64,000 nt of DNA from assembly GCA_026770025.1 (NCBI GenBank), contig JAMXDE010000052.1, positions 310,001-374,000 of the forward strand, given 5' to 3'. This document shows positions 12,001 through 25,300 of this stretch, in pieces. The notes under the pieces are model-generated. The model made no database searches. It was not told where the DNA came from and saw nothing but the letters and a program-made list of their open reading frames with translations. Position 1 is the stretch's first letter, and every line of letters begins with the position of its first letter. This stretch comes from Craspedostauros australis (Eukaryota; Bacillariophyta; Bacillariophyceae; Mastogloiales; Achnanthaceae). The translations under genes were made by a program, and so were the position numbers.

Positions 12001-13373
12001 GATGATCTTGTGCAGCGGCGCACAACGTGCAGTACACATGCAGGTGCAGATAAGCCATACTGTACTGTTCATCCGATGCAGAATAGAAAAACACTGGCAC
12101 GACGGCATCCCTTTCACTCACCATCCAGATACAGCACGAGCGGTCGATCATCCGTGCAGATGGCTTTCAGGGTCGCCTTGATACCGTACACCAGCTGAGC
12201 CCATTCCCGAGCCTTCGGTCCGATGCTGCCCTTGTCTTCGTCTCTCAACGGATCGATGGTGGCACATGAGCGAGCACACGCCGATTCATCATCAATGGGT
12301 CGGCGCGCGCTGTGTGCATCACCTTCTGCAAACGGCGTATCGGATTGGCTATTCTGCACCGTTTGCGTACGTGCTGCACCGCTCGCATCATCACCCGTCC
12401 TTTCACCCGCCTTGCCGAGTTTCTGCTCCATCAGCAGCATCGATAGACCTGGAATAACTCTGCACACCATACCCTGTCGTGAGCTATCCATCCTGCTGGA
12501 GATCTTCCTCCGGATGCGTTCGCACTCGGCATCATCGGCATGCGCAAGGATCTGTTGGAAGAAATGTGATAGCGCGTCCACGATGGCGGAAAGGTTGCCA
12601 CCTGTGCTGTACTGGTCGTATTTCCCCTTCCCGAAATAGCAAGGGTGCGAATCGGCCTTTCGTTTGATCCCCGGGATATTTGCATTGCCTCTCCCCATGG
12701 CGGCATCCGCTTGCTCTTCTTTTGAGTGCATGGATTCGTCGTTTAGTGATGACCTATCCTTGTTCACCTTCACTCTAAGTCGACTCAAGAAACGATCCAC
12801 CAACGCAGACTTGCCCGATCCGGAGTATCCGTGGATGAAGACGATTTGTGCGTCCTTGTTGCTGCTGCCGCCATCGTTCGTCGATTGTGCTGATCGTGCC
12901 GATCTTGTCAGTGACTTGCGGCAAATTCGACCGTAGATGGAGTTCAATCTTTCCAACTCGTCTTCACGTCCGACGAATGTATCAAGGTGGAGTTTGTCCT
13001 GACCGAGAGGATCCGCTGCTGCACCAGCCATGTTGTTGGCCGTTCCGTTGGCCATGCCATGTTGGTGTTCAACAGAGACGCCGGTTGTCCCATGGATTGC
13101 CCCATCCGTCACCGTTGGTTTGTGATACTCGTCGTCGCTGTCGTGGCTGAAGTCATCGTCGCTGATGTTGTAGATCTCGTGTTTGGAATCATCGACCATT
13201 CCAACCATGTGTTCTGCTGTGCTGATCGTGTTGTCATCTTCGGACTCCGTGCGAGATTGGCCGCTCACGTCCAATGGTCTTGAATGTGCTAACGATTTGA
13301 CGACGGACGAATCCCTTCCCCGTGGGACCAGGGATGAGAGGGTTGATGCATCGGGACCCTGTTGTTTCCACAT
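9068..13373 (-). CDS. STAND-type predicted ATPase, paralogue 2
   Basis: Two exons, 12122-13373 and 9068-11946, joined across a 175 bp GT-AG intron give 1376 aa ending in TAA. The intron splits the second Asp codon of Walker B, as in the other paralogues. Start: ATG at 13373 (MWKQQG), matching an in-frame Met of paralogues 3 and 4; the frame is open further upstream but only through a TTG. Order of parts: Ser-rich and acidic leader, FVGREDELERLNSIYGR, Walker A GYSGSGKS, a HPCYFGKGKYDQYSTGG block, Walker B LVLYLDDLQW, a winged-helix-like part ending in HDRIQQAAFS, then about 700 residues of TPR-like helices with no kinase or cyclase domain. The family acts as ATP-dependent signalling switches; the partner is unknown. 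Bases 11414-11946 are far closer to paralogues 3 and 4 than the rest of the gene is. Confidence 0.85.
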
Positions 13374-14311
13374 GGCGATTGGTCCAGGTTTTGCAATGAA
13401 GATGTGGTTGTGTGTTTTCACCCAACCCAATTCAAGCGGAACAGATGCTCGCGAGGAGTTGTCGAGTTTGTGGGATGGTCAGGTGGGATGGCCAGGTGGG
13501 ATGAGCAAACCTCTCCTTCTCGTGCTCATACTCGTACCTGCCTGCATGCGCTGGAGGCGCTGCGAACGTCGGAAGCACCAAAACGATCACATCCATGTCC
13601 ACAACAACTAAGCGGAAGCTGCACGCTAACAAGTGCGCGAGCGATTTGTGAACAACAGCGATTCAGACGCTGCTTTCTTGTGTCCTGTTTTTTCGCCAAA
13701 GTCGTGGTTCCGCTACATGAATCGTATTGGGCCTGATTTGTGACCTTCTCCCAGCGGCATTTGTGACTGTTGAGGATCGACTTTTCGACACCGCCTTGTA
13801 AATGGACGAGTCAACACCACCGATTAATCTGTTCTTGTGCCGCCTGCATCTGCCTGACGAAGCACGAACACGAGCTCCTCATCGTCAACGAAGTGTCAAC
13901 ACTGCATGCAGCATCTCACGCCACCACACAACAACGGACAAAACTCGCACAAGCGTGAAGCAGTCATCCCAACGGCTCCAAAGACGACCCACACGATGGT
14001 GTTCGTGATCGGTGTCGTGTCGCGAACAATTTCTGTTGGGCCTATTCCGCGCAATTCTCCAACAGAACATCCCACGACCAGTACCAACGAAGAAGACTTT
14101 GGCGAAGTCAAGAGAACGTTCGCGCCTTTGCGCGGAGGCCTCGGATTGCGACAATGCGACAAACCGTTCCTCACCCCCACGACAACCGCCAGCAAGGCGA
14201 TGCAGAGATGTGCCGATGTGGAGGGTATGAGGGTATGCAGACAGCCATGACCCAGGGCATGCTCGTGATACACTGCATAATTGCAAGCTCCCTATTATAC
14301 ATGTGCTGGCC
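13374..14311. other. Intergenic spacer between STAND paralogues 2 and 3
   Basis: Holds the 5' flank of paralogue 2 and the 3' flank of paralogue 3. It does not resemble the corresponding flank of paralogue 4. No supported gene. Confidence 0.5.
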
Positions 14312-17300
14312 CTACATTGCATCCAAATTGATCTCTGCCATGAGTTTGTGCACTGTTGCCAAGCACATGCGTGTGTCCGCCGTGTGTCGGGTTGTTCGTC
14401 GCTTCCGTCGCTGGCCGACGCCCTTCCCATCATCACCGTCGACGCCGCCTTCCAGCATGCTTCGGTCAACAAGGCCAGGATGCTTCTCCAGCAGCTGCTC
14501 CACTTTTGCCTTTGCTCCCCACTCGTTGTACAACGAGATGGCATTTCCCAGATATTGTCGTGGCCAGTAGAAGTCGGTGCCGTCATCAAAGGCGGTCCCA
14601 TTCTCGCAAACGGAGCTGCTGCTCTGCCCGACGGACAGTTTGTCGCTTGTTGGGAACGTGGGTTTGCTGCTGCTGCTGCTGCTGCTGTTGCTGCCCTTTC
14701 CGTCTCTCGAGTTAACTGTGCCACTTGGCGCCGAGATCTTCAGGAGGAAGTATTCGGCGGCAAGCTCGTTTGCCAGCGCCGTCTCATGGATGAAGCCGGA
14801 GCGGGCTGTGGTCGATATGGCCTTGTCATAGGCAGCCTTGATGACATCTTCCGATTCCTTGCCCGTTGCTGCCATTGCGTCAGCCTGCATGATCATGTAT
14901 CGATGCAGGTTGTTGCCGCCTCGCAGCTCGATGGTGGATTTCATATCACCAACGTACTGCTGTGCCTGACGGCTGTACTTCCTTCGTTTTCTCTTGTTCT
15001 TGGTTCGCTGGGCCAGCCTGGACAAGACCAGTCCGCTGTGGAACAGTCACATTGCTGCCACAAGGTATGCGTTGTTGGTTTTGGCAAGAAAAAGAAGAGG
15101 TGCAATGTATCCCTTCCCAGCTTCGATGTCACCAAAATAGGTTGCCAGCCCGATCCGGCTGCAGTAGTAGTAGGCCCAGCTGATGTAGTTCGAAAGCTTG
15201 ATCTCCTTCAATGGTGTGATGTCGAATGACTCTTTCCAGCTCTTCTCGGGATGGGCCGCTACGGTCGACGGTATTCCCATGAGCGTCTCTGCCATATCTT
15301 GCCATGGCGAGAACGTATCGAGCGTGGCCTGGAGGTTGTAGTGCTCCACCTGTGTGATGCATGTTCTGCCGGTCTTCTGCAACTGGGCGAGAGGCAATCC
15401 GCACAGTTGAGCATGCATCAAGCTCCCAATCCAACATCGATATGATAGTTCGACGTTGCCTGTTTCCATTCCAGCCTGCTGACCTTGTCGATATTGATCC
15501 AAGCAAACGTGGACAGGCTCCTTCCAGGACGTTATGAAGAGTGTCACGGTGATGCTGTAGATGCTCATGATATGCTTGGATGGTAGTCGATCCATGAGTT
15601 GTCGTGATAGTCCACACAGCCGCTTTGATAGTTCTACATTCTTGAAAACGCTGATCGCGATGGAACCAGCTGCGGTGAGTGCGTATGCTCCTTCAGCACA
15701 CAGGCCGTGCTTCAGCATCAATCTGATTTGCCGAACCATAGCTAGTATCATGGTTCCCTTGCAGCCAGCATGATACGCTACATCAATGAGGAAGAATAAG
15801 ATCGTCATTGTCATCTTGATCTTGGGGTCAGTCATTTGGGGAAGGTTCAGCACATGCTCATCAGTGTGCTTTGCGAAGTACTTCTTCACCTTGCTGAAGT
15901 CTCTCAATGCCAGCAAGAGATGATTCCTCATCGGAAACGTCCCCAGCATCTTCAAGGACTGGAGATCCAACTTCATGGCCTCCCCCGATCTCTCCAACCG
16001 GCTCAGTGCCATCACCAACGATGAATTCACTTGGATGACATTCTCGATGGAGTCGCCAGAGTTGTCGATGACGGCGCGGCACAGCATTGATCCCTTCTCG
16101 TAATTGCCGAGCGTCAGCTCCACCTCGGATAGACTGCGGTACACCTCCATGCACAGGTCGTACTGTGTCCTCCATGGATCAGCGATCTTGATTTCTAGAT
16201 TCATCAAGGCTCGATTCAGGTACTTCGCCGCCGGGACGAACGCAGCCATGCCAACGGCAAGCAGCCCAACCTTCAGATTCAGCCTGATGAGATCAATTGG
16301 TGGGATGATAGCTTCCGATGCTGTGAGTAAGGACACGTTCTCCAGATGATCCGCAGCGACAAATCACATCCAGTCTTCGCCCAGTTCGGGGTCGCTCGCG
16401 ATTTCGATTAGATACTTGCCGATTCGGTGCTTCATGCGATCTAGTTCGTCGCCTGGAGGGATCAACGAAAAGGCTGCCTGCTGCACTCGATCATGGACGA
16501 AGCGGAATGTCACATCGCTTCTGTCTGTGTACATGATGCCGGAAGAGGCGCTCACATCTGGGCCAACGTTGGAGCTTCCAACGTTTGGGCTGTGGTCATT
16601 CCCTGAATATGTGATATGAACATCATGAACCGGTCCCTTGCTTGTCCCATTATCATCCGAGCTGACCCGTTGCAGAAGCTCCTCCTTGACTGCCAGATCC
16701 AGCACATCATCAACACTCATCTTCGTCAAAGATGCTGTTGCTGCTGTACCAGCGCCAGCGCCAGCATTACTATCAACATACTGATGCCGATGCTGGTCCT
16801 CCATTTCATACTCGATCAACAGCTCCAACACTGACTGACGGAACGTTGATCGAAGAAACGAGGCCATTTGCAAGCACTTCTGCAGATCCTGTGGCAGCGA
16901 ATGCAGCTTCGATGTGATCAGATCAACCACGTTGGCGGCCATGTCGATCTCATCAGCTGCCCGCTGCCCATCCCATTCCCACTGCAATGTATGGATGTTG
17001 CGAGTCAGGACCTTGCGACGGCGCAACCCTTCCAGTGCCTGCATCGTGTACAGCACATTGCCTTTCGTCTTGTCATGGAGCAACCTCGCTAGAGGAGCCG
17101 TTTTGATCGCATCTAATCGAAGTGAGGATGCGAGAAGGTCCGCAGTTTGGGTGACAGTGAGATCGTCAAGCGGGATGTCATGGATGGTCTTTCCATTGTT
17201 TTTCCATTGTGCGACGGCGGTGGTGAGCTGGTGCTTAGGATCGCTGTGTACCTCGTTGGATCGATATGACCCGATGATGAGAAGGTTGCGGATGGACGGA

Positions 17301-18842
17301 TCGAGGAGGATCTCCGTGATGAGTTTGAGAGATCGCTCGTCGACCCATTGAAGATCTGTTGGTGAGCGGGCATATGTGTGTACATTTACAAACATGTATG
17401 GGGTAATGGGGTATGGGGCAGGAGAAGGTGAGAATAAGACAGCAGAGCATGGTCCAGAGATGTACATTGTGGCATACTCGTCGACAGATAGGTATTATAC
17501 ATGCAGGTCAAGAAGATCACAGATACCAATACGCTTCAACAGATACGGCACGGATGCGAACTGGGCGCGAACAACCGGATGCGGAATTGGTGCAGCCTAC
17601 ATTCCTCTCACTCCCCGTTCACTCACCATCCAGATACAGCACGAGTGGACGACCATCCGTGCAGATCGCCTTGAGGATCACCTTGAATGTGTAAACGAGC
17701 TGAGCCCACTCCTTGCTTCTGGAGTTCGTGTTTGCAACTCCATCAGCCTCAAAGATGCTCGCTGTACACATTGATCCAATAGCCAGCGATGCTTCGTCGC
17801 CCTGCATCTTTGCGTTCGTGTTGCTCCGGATCATGCTCCCGATACTCATGCTTCCCAAGCTCTGTCGGGTACCGTCCGCTGTCCCATCCTCCGGAGCGTC
17901 TCCCATCACAGCCGAGAGTCCCGGGATGACTCTTCGGACGAGGTCCTGCCGTCTCTTGTCCATCCTCCGACTCATCTTCATTCGGATTCGTTGGCACTCT
18001 GCATCATCGCCAGATGCCGCAAGGTTGCGGAAGAAGTGCGACAGGGCATCCGCAATGGCGGAGAGATTGCCCCCTGTATTGTACTGATCGTACTTTCCCT
18101 TCCCGTAGTGGCACGGATGAGAGTCCGCTCGTCGCTTCTTCTTTGCCGCACCCATGCCTCCTTCGCCAGTATCCGCACCTTCCTCTTCGTTTTTGACAGC
18201 AGGACTCGATGGGGTGCATCCATCTGTGTTGAGCCGTGCGAGGAAGCGGTCCACCAACGCCGACTTGCCAGATCCGGAGTATCCATGAATCAGGACGATC
18301 TGGATGTCCTTGTTGTGGCCATTTCTGCTGGATGTCTTCAATGGTTTGCGGCAGATGCGGCCGTAGATGGAGTTCAATCGTTCTAGCTCGTCCTCACGTC
18401 CAACGAAGGTGCCGAAATGGATCTTGTTGTGGTGGAAAGCACCTGCCGGTGTGACTCCAGCATTTCCCTGAGCAGTTGCATCGCCACTAGTCTCTGCCAA
18501 GCAATCGTTCTCGATGTTGTTGTGGTCGCAGTTGCCGCTACCCTGGCCATCGTCGTCGTCGTCGTCATCATCATCATCATCGTTGACGTTATATATTTCA
18601 TGTTTCGATTCGTCAACGGTGCTGCTGATGTTCTCGGCTGTGGTGACTGTGTTGTCATCCTCGAAGTCTTTGGTGGAGGTGCCGCCGACGAGTGATGACT
18701 TGCGTCTCAAGCGTTGGCGCGGTGACGACCTTGAATGCGTCGATGACCTCAAGTGCGAAGACCGTCTGTCCAACGGCGTCAACGATGGCAGAACTACAGA
18801 CGCATCCGATCCGCGCTGTTTCCACATGCTAGATGTTGGCAT
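14312..18842 (-). pseudogene. STAND-type predicted ATPase, paralogue 3 (copy A, two nonsense codons)
   Basis: Near-identical twin of paralogue 4. Exon 1 is 17627-18842 from ATG (MPTSSMWKQRG), the intron is 17356-17626 (271 bp), and exon 2 is 14312-17355. The reading frame is kept throughout, but two codons are TGA where the twin has sense codons: Trp of DWMWFVA near 16364 (TGG to TGA) and Arg of AAMRLFHS near 15048 (CGA to TGA). Each is a single transition. The product would end about 40% through exon 2, after the ATPase core and before the helical C-terminal half. Everything else, including Walker A GYSGSGKS and Walker B, matches the twin, so inactivation looks recent. A truncated but expressed ATPase head remains possible. 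The ORF is open upstream to 19013 only through a GTG codon. Confidence 0.8.
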
Positions 18843-18972
18843 TGATGATGATGCTGATGATGATATTGCTGCTGATGATGCCCGTTGTGAGCGTCCTCGT
18901 ACTATACTCGTGCGTGGCCGAGTGGAGCTGGTGTGAGGTTGAACTCGCAGTTGAGATCTCGGTTGGAGTTGT
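14312..18972 (-). repeat. Segmental duplicate, copy A
   Basis: This ~4.66 kb block matches 29964-34633 in direct orientation at very high identity, including the 271 bp intron. Similarity begins at the stop codon and ends about 130 bp upstream of the start codon. The flanks beyond are unrelated. Small differences lie mainly in a poly-Ser tract, an Asp tract and an Ala/Gly tract. Confidence 0.9.
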
Positions 18973-20174
18973 GGGAAAGGAATGGTGCTGGTGGATCGAT
19001 AAATCGACGGCACACAACAAGAAAGGCAGGGACGGTATCTGGATGTCTACTCGTACGGCTATTGTCGGTATGATGTTGCCACTCGCTCGTCCACTTTGTC
19101 GCTTCGTTGGTCCCAAATCGCGCCTGCGCCGCGAACTTGGAAGTGTTGCGATGGTTTGTGTTGTGCATGTATCGAAGGAAAGAAAAGCTGGAAAGTCGGA
19201 ATACGAGCGTTGTTCGTTCACTCGACACGCGACTGCAGCGATGATTGTGTCCATGGTTGTGACGCCATTGTCTGTGACTGAGGTGGGTTGCGCCAAACTA
19301 GAGATGCCGAGGGTGAGACCTTGGTGGGAATGTTCTCTATCGTCTGCGCTGGGCGAAAGGGATGGCATCTTGCAGGCATTGGAGGGGTTCGAGTGGCCCC
19401 AGAACTTGGGTACTGAGACACACCAGGATGACTCAATGCCAGGGGGAGCCCCGCAATAGAGACTCGTCTGGGCACAATGGAAACAGTCGCTTTCGTGAGG
19501 ATTAGGGTCTTTCCAATGCCCATGTGACGTCACGATTCGCTTTCTTCCTTTCCTGTCTCCCACACTGTTTCGTCAAACTGTTTGTTTCCTCATGGTACCA
19601 ACATTGGTTTTCGCGTTTTTTCCCAATCTGAACAAACATTATTGATTGACTGTCCGGATCTCTCTCTTTTTGTAACTTGTGTGTGCCAATCAACGCATGA
19701 TTCTTGTCTCTTCGTGTTGCTTTCTGTCCAAACAGCAGCCACTGTTCAAAAATACGGACGATAATGCCAAAAATTGAGTACTTTGATACGTGATCTACTA
19801 GCGTTGTTGGCAACGAGGAGGAGCGTTGGTTTCTTGTGTGTGGCAATCCACGCTCTACTCTGAACACAACCATTCAGAAACTCGTTGACAAGACCACCAA
19901 TCAACACTGCCTCCTCCCTCCCACCATTCCAACTCAACTTCATCCGTGGAGCAATTGTGTAGCTCATGCAGCAGTGGGATCGAGAGTGAAAGAAGAAGCA
20001 TGCCATGCCAAGAACCCAAGCCATGCCAACAAACAATCCTCAACAACAAATATACTTCAACGCAACAGTCCCCCACCCTCTCATACTCAGCTGTGCCATA
20101 CTTGGCATTCAACAAACACCCATCCATCCATCCCTGTCACACCAATGTGCCTGTAGAGATATCATTGACACCTG
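18973..20174. other. Intergenic spacer upstream of STAND paralogue 3
   Basis: Lies between the end of the duplicated block and the 5' LTR. Long overlapping ORFs exist on both strands around 18830-19560 but have no recognisable domain and compete with each other. Nothing supported. Confidence 0.45.
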
Positions 20175-20959
20175 TGTCGAGATGTACATTCGTGTATGTG
20201 CATCGTTCACCCGTTTTCTTTTTACTCATGTACAGATGGTACAACTACATTCGTGTCAATAGTGAACTGTGATTTGCCAACATCACATCATGAAATGGAA
20301 CACACGAAAACGAACTGAATTTCTGGAGGAAATCTGTAAGCACGGATTTCTGAGATTATGAGGAACATCGTCTGTCCATCCATCAACAAAACATGTGATA
20401 TCGAGTCAGGCTTGATATACTTCCCAACTAAACCTCAAATGACAATACCCTTGCTGACCCATTGCATCATCAATGGAATGTGGAATGACAAGGACCTTGG
20501 AATCTGACAGCTGACATCAACAAGATGTCATTGTGTCACCACATTGGCATCTGTCTCCACATCAGATCAAGAAGGCAAAGATTCAATGACCAAGGGACAT
20601 CAAGATCATAAGTATGCAAGGAGGAATACAGTGTGGGTGCATTGACAATTACTCATGGAGTAGTGAGCTTGTAGATAACGAAATGCGGAGTATGCATCGA
20701 ATACAGAATATTGCATGGTGTGAACACGCAATACCAAGAGAGAGAGAGAGAGAGAACACAAGCAAGAGTAAGAGAGTATCTTGTGTACCGACTCATAGTC
20801 AGACCATCGAACAGATGTGCCAAGAGCATCAGTCGAAGCAACAGAGTACACCAAGCGGATTGGAGTAGCAGCATAATGAAATAGCAGAGAGAATCAGCAC
20901 CAAACAACAACACCATCTTCCACGATCGCAAGGTATCCGTTCACGGAACTTGCCAATAC
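20175..20959 (+). repeat. 5' LTR of the Copia element (approximate ends)
   Basis: Starts TGTCGAGATG. Matching patches in the same order and spacing occur in the 3' LTR, for example AACTAAACCT at offset ~250, GATGTCATTGTGTCACC at offset ~350, and AATGAAATAGCA then ACCATCTTC near the end. Contains an AG microsatellite at about 20737-20754. The end is set by the last shared word (CTTGCCAA). Confidence 0.65.
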
Positions 20960-22284
20960 TTTTATAAACGATAGATCAGGGCAAACCTGCGGATTGGATC
21001 GTGCAAGGAAGACAACATCATTCAAGAGCAGCAGGCTGAATGAGCAAGGAAGAGGAATTGAAAGACATCCCTCTGTCCCAACTGGCTATCAAGCAAGAAG
21101 AAGGTGCGAGTGAGACTCAACTTCAAGAGCAGAAGGAAGTAGCCGCGGCTACTGTCCTATCAGGCGCAGAGGCAAGCGCAATCGACAAGACCGAAGAAGA
21201 ACGGTCTGCAAGACTACATCACGAGAAGGAGAGGATCCTCAAGGCGATCAAGCAAGAGGAGACTGGTGTGACGGAGAGCATTCGCACAGCCAAACAGAGT
21301 GGGAAAAGTGAGACACTACCAGGAGGAGAATTTGTGACGAAAACAATCTCCGCGCAACAACAAGCAAAAATCGAAAAAGTGACAACACAGAAACAAACGG
21401 AAATCAAGGGCGCGAGCGCACCAACAACGAAACAACGAATCAACATGGTGACACCAGCCAACACGAACAAGCGACGCATCAAGGCGCCGATATTCAGTGG
21501 TGAACAAGAGGATTATAGCACATGGGAGTCCCAAGCAAAGGCATATGCTCGTACACAGAAGACGAGAGATGTGATGTTGGGCAAGACGAAGATCCCAACA
21601 GTGAGTGAGATCGAGGCAGCCGTCGACGATGCCAAGGAAGCGATGAAGGAAATCTACGAACTGGGATGCGACTGCTTCAGCAATCTGATCCTCATGATGG
21701 ATGCGGAGAAAGGAAAAGGCAAGCAGGCCATCCAGTACATCAACCAATGCGTCTCCGACGATTATCCCGAAGGAGATCCACATGCAGCGTGGAATGTTCT
21801 CGCAGGGAAGTTCCGTCCATCCGATGCAGCAACGAAGATCAAACTCAAGCGCCAATTCAACAACGAAAAGATGAAGAGAGACTCGGACCCTGACATCTAC
21901 ATCACGCGACTCGAGGGCCTACGCTCGCGTCTCCACGATGTCAAGTACACGATCACAGACGAAGAGATGATCATGCAGATCCTCAGCACGGTGAGCGTGG
22001 AATACAGAACTCACATCGTGAACTTCCAACACCAACTCACGTTTAATCCGGAACTGGTTACCATCAACGCAATCAGAGGAGTGCTCCGCACTGCATACGC
22101 CACTCATCAAGGAGGCAAGGCGTACATCGACGACTTCCAAGACAGTAACACGAAGAGTAACGACACCGGCTTCACGAGCACCGATAACTTCAAGGGGACC
22201 TGCCACAACTGTGGTGTGTATGGTCACAGATCCGCCGATTGCCCAGAACGCAAGAAATCAAACAACAAGAAAAACAACAACAGC

Positions 22285-22316
<32 letters not shown>

Positions 22317-25300
22317 AATGAACGGAAAGCGCAACAAGGGAAGCGGCTTCAACGGCAAGTGCAACTACTGCGGCATCTTCGGACATCGCGAGGCGGAGTG
22401 CCGAAAGAAAAAGTTCAACAAGAAGAAGAAGGCCGACGAGCAGGCCAACACAGCAACGGAAGGACACGACAAGAGCGGACACGAGATGGTACTCTCGGCG
22501 AAGGACATGCCGCTCTGCATGTTGGTGTCCAACAACTACATCAAAGACTCCTTCTTCGATAACTTCGAGTACATCGGGAGTGACAACGAAGTGGAGGACG
22601 ATGAGATCGTCCCGGAGTGGCTCAGCGAAGAGCCCATCATCCACGAGGTGGATCCAAGACGCGAAGTGAGCTACGAATGCTGCTTCAACGCGAACGACCT
22701 GATCGGTCCATACGGCGACAGAGCTGAGATGGGCAACGAGGCCATCGATAGCGACATCAAGGAGGCCATGAGTGAAGAAGATGGCGACGAACCCAACGAG
22801 AATGACAGAGGCCGAGATGAAACGAATGGCGGCGCGGCGCCGCCCGCTCCAGCGGCAGGGAATAACAGATCGGGTATCTTCGATGAAGACGATAGTGATG
22901 AAACAGAAAATCACCCAGACGACAGTTTCAATCCGAACGAGCGTGTCGTCTATCCGACAGGGATCCAATTCCCACCAGTCGGGAATCCCAACAGGTCGAG
23001 TCAAATCCATCAACATGACACAATCCCCTACGGAGCGGCCACAGCATTGACGATTCAAAAGCAACTGATTTTCGACGCTGTGATGGCAGCGGGAGTGGAG
23101 ATGTTCTCAGGAACTCCAGAAGGAGCATTCATGCCAATATGGGTGAACATGATGGGATCCATTCTGTCTGTGAACTTCAGATCCATTGAAGAGATTCTCG
23201 CCAACTCAGTCATCATCAATCGACTGTTGGAAGCAGAAGACACAGAAACGATCCCAGAGACGGATCTGCATTACATCCTTGGAGGGTGTATGTGCGTGCT
23301 ACTGCGTGAGCGACCACGAGTAACACCTTTCGATCCAGTCACCAGAACTCATCGAAACAGCACAGTTCCATCGGACTATGCACAACTACCCGACGACATG
23401 AATGATGAGAATCACCACAATCCATACAACAAAGATGGAGCTCACGAAGACGACGACGATGACAGCTTTGACGACGAGATAGCTGCAGCAGCCGTAGATC
23501 AGCTCCACGAGCTGAGCACCAGATACAAGGACAAGGTCAACAAGGACACCTGGCTCGCTGACAGCGGAGCTTCGTGTCACATCGTCAATTCAGACACGGC
23601 CCTCTTCAACGTGCGGCATATCAAGTCCTTCGTCCAAGTGGGAGACAGTACGAAGCTGGACTCTCCCAAAATGGGTTCCATTCGCTTGAAGGTCAAGCAA
23701 CAAAACAACACTGGCCACATCATCCGGCTCGATGACGTGAAGTACACACCGAAAATGGCGGTGAACCTTTTCTCCACGAACAAGGCTCTGTACAACGGTT
23801 ACCAGCTTGGTAGCAACGGCATTCTGATGGACATCATCAACGGATCCGGAACGAAGATCGTATTCGACCGAGTCTTCCCCACAGCCAACGGATTCATCAC
23901 GGGAGTGCAGATGCATCCCATCATGCCAATGAACGACGACAAGGCTTGCACAGCCATCGTCAAGAACCCATCCAAGGAGATCAGCGCGGTGAACTTGCAT
24001 CGAATGCTCGGCCACGCGCCACTCGAAGCCATGAAGCGGACAGCCGCCCAATACGGATGGAAGATTATCGGCGAGATGCCGGTATGTCGCGACTGCGCGG
24101 TCGCGAACGCAAGAGTGAAGAACATCCCGAAGGCAACCATTCCGAGAGCAACTCGCCGCGGCGAACGGCTCTTCATTGACATTAGTTACACTAAACACAT
24201 AAGCTTTGGAGATAAACGCTACTGGACCCTGATCGTGGACGACTGCACGGATCACTGCTGGAGTTTCTTTCTCAAGAACAAGAGTGATCAACCAGGATAC
24301 ATCAAATGATTTGTGCAAACGATCAAATCACCAACAGGTGACCAACAAATCATCTTCCGAGGAGACAACAGCGGAAAGAACAAATCCACGCAGGACATTC
24401 TCGTCAATGCTGGACTGAATGCGAAATTCGAGTTCACGGCATCCAACACGCCACAGCAGAATGGTAGAGTAGAACACAAGTTTGTGTATCTCTACACCAA
24501 GATCCGCTTCATGCTCAATGGAGCACAACTCAATGACGAGTACAGGCATGGCCTGTGGGCAGCAGCCGTGAGCACTGCCACCGCCATTGCCAACGTCACT
24601 GTGGCAAAGAATCAGAAGAAGTCACCACACCGCCAATTCTTCGATAGTGATCCACCATATGCTGATGCACTTCGAACATTCGGAAAGGCGGGTGTTGTGA
24701 AGACGACCTATGGTGGGATCACTGCCAAACTCAAGAATAGAGGAGAGGAGATGGTGTTCATTGGATATGCACACCAACACGCATCAGGAGTGTACAACAT
24801 GTACAGACCATCAACCAAGTCACTGGTCTGTTCTCGCAACATCAAATGGCTCAATCAATCATACGGACTGTTCCGTGGCTGGGCGCAAGCACCAAACACA
24901 GTCAACAATGCAGACACCACGGACGCAGACGGCTTCAAGGCCATCGGACGGAAGGGAGCAACGCCAAGGACGGCAGCGCGTCGAACATCAGAGGTGAAGA
25001 GAGTATCTTTTGCTGACACAAACAAATACCACATCCTATTAGATAGTGATGATGAGGATGATGAAGACGATGGAGCAGTGGCTCAACTAATCCATAATGA
25101 CGACGAAGATTGGAGCGAATCCAATCATGATGATGACGAGATCCCACCATCCGGCGACGAAGCCGACAATGACACAGGCGTCACTCCTCCGAACACACCA
25201 GCGAGGTCTATACATGATACACCATCAAGACCTCCACCAAGCAAACCAATCAAGCGTGACATAGCTAGAAAGGAGAGAATCCGGCGTCATGAAGCACGAG

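Noticed and set aside
14312-18842. Reassignment of TGA to an amino acid, suggested by in-frame TGA codons in STAND copy A
   Set aside because: TBCD, the SET protein, both HSF genes and the 36131 gene all end in TGA at the expected place, and copy B has ordinary sense codons at both positions.
14312-18972. Processed retrogene as origin of one STAND copy
   Set aside because: Both copies keep the same 271 bp intron.
18829-19563. Minus-strand ORF (244 codons) upstream of STAND copy A
   Set aside because: No recognisable content, overlaps a competing plus-strand ORF, and has no counterpart upstream of copy B.
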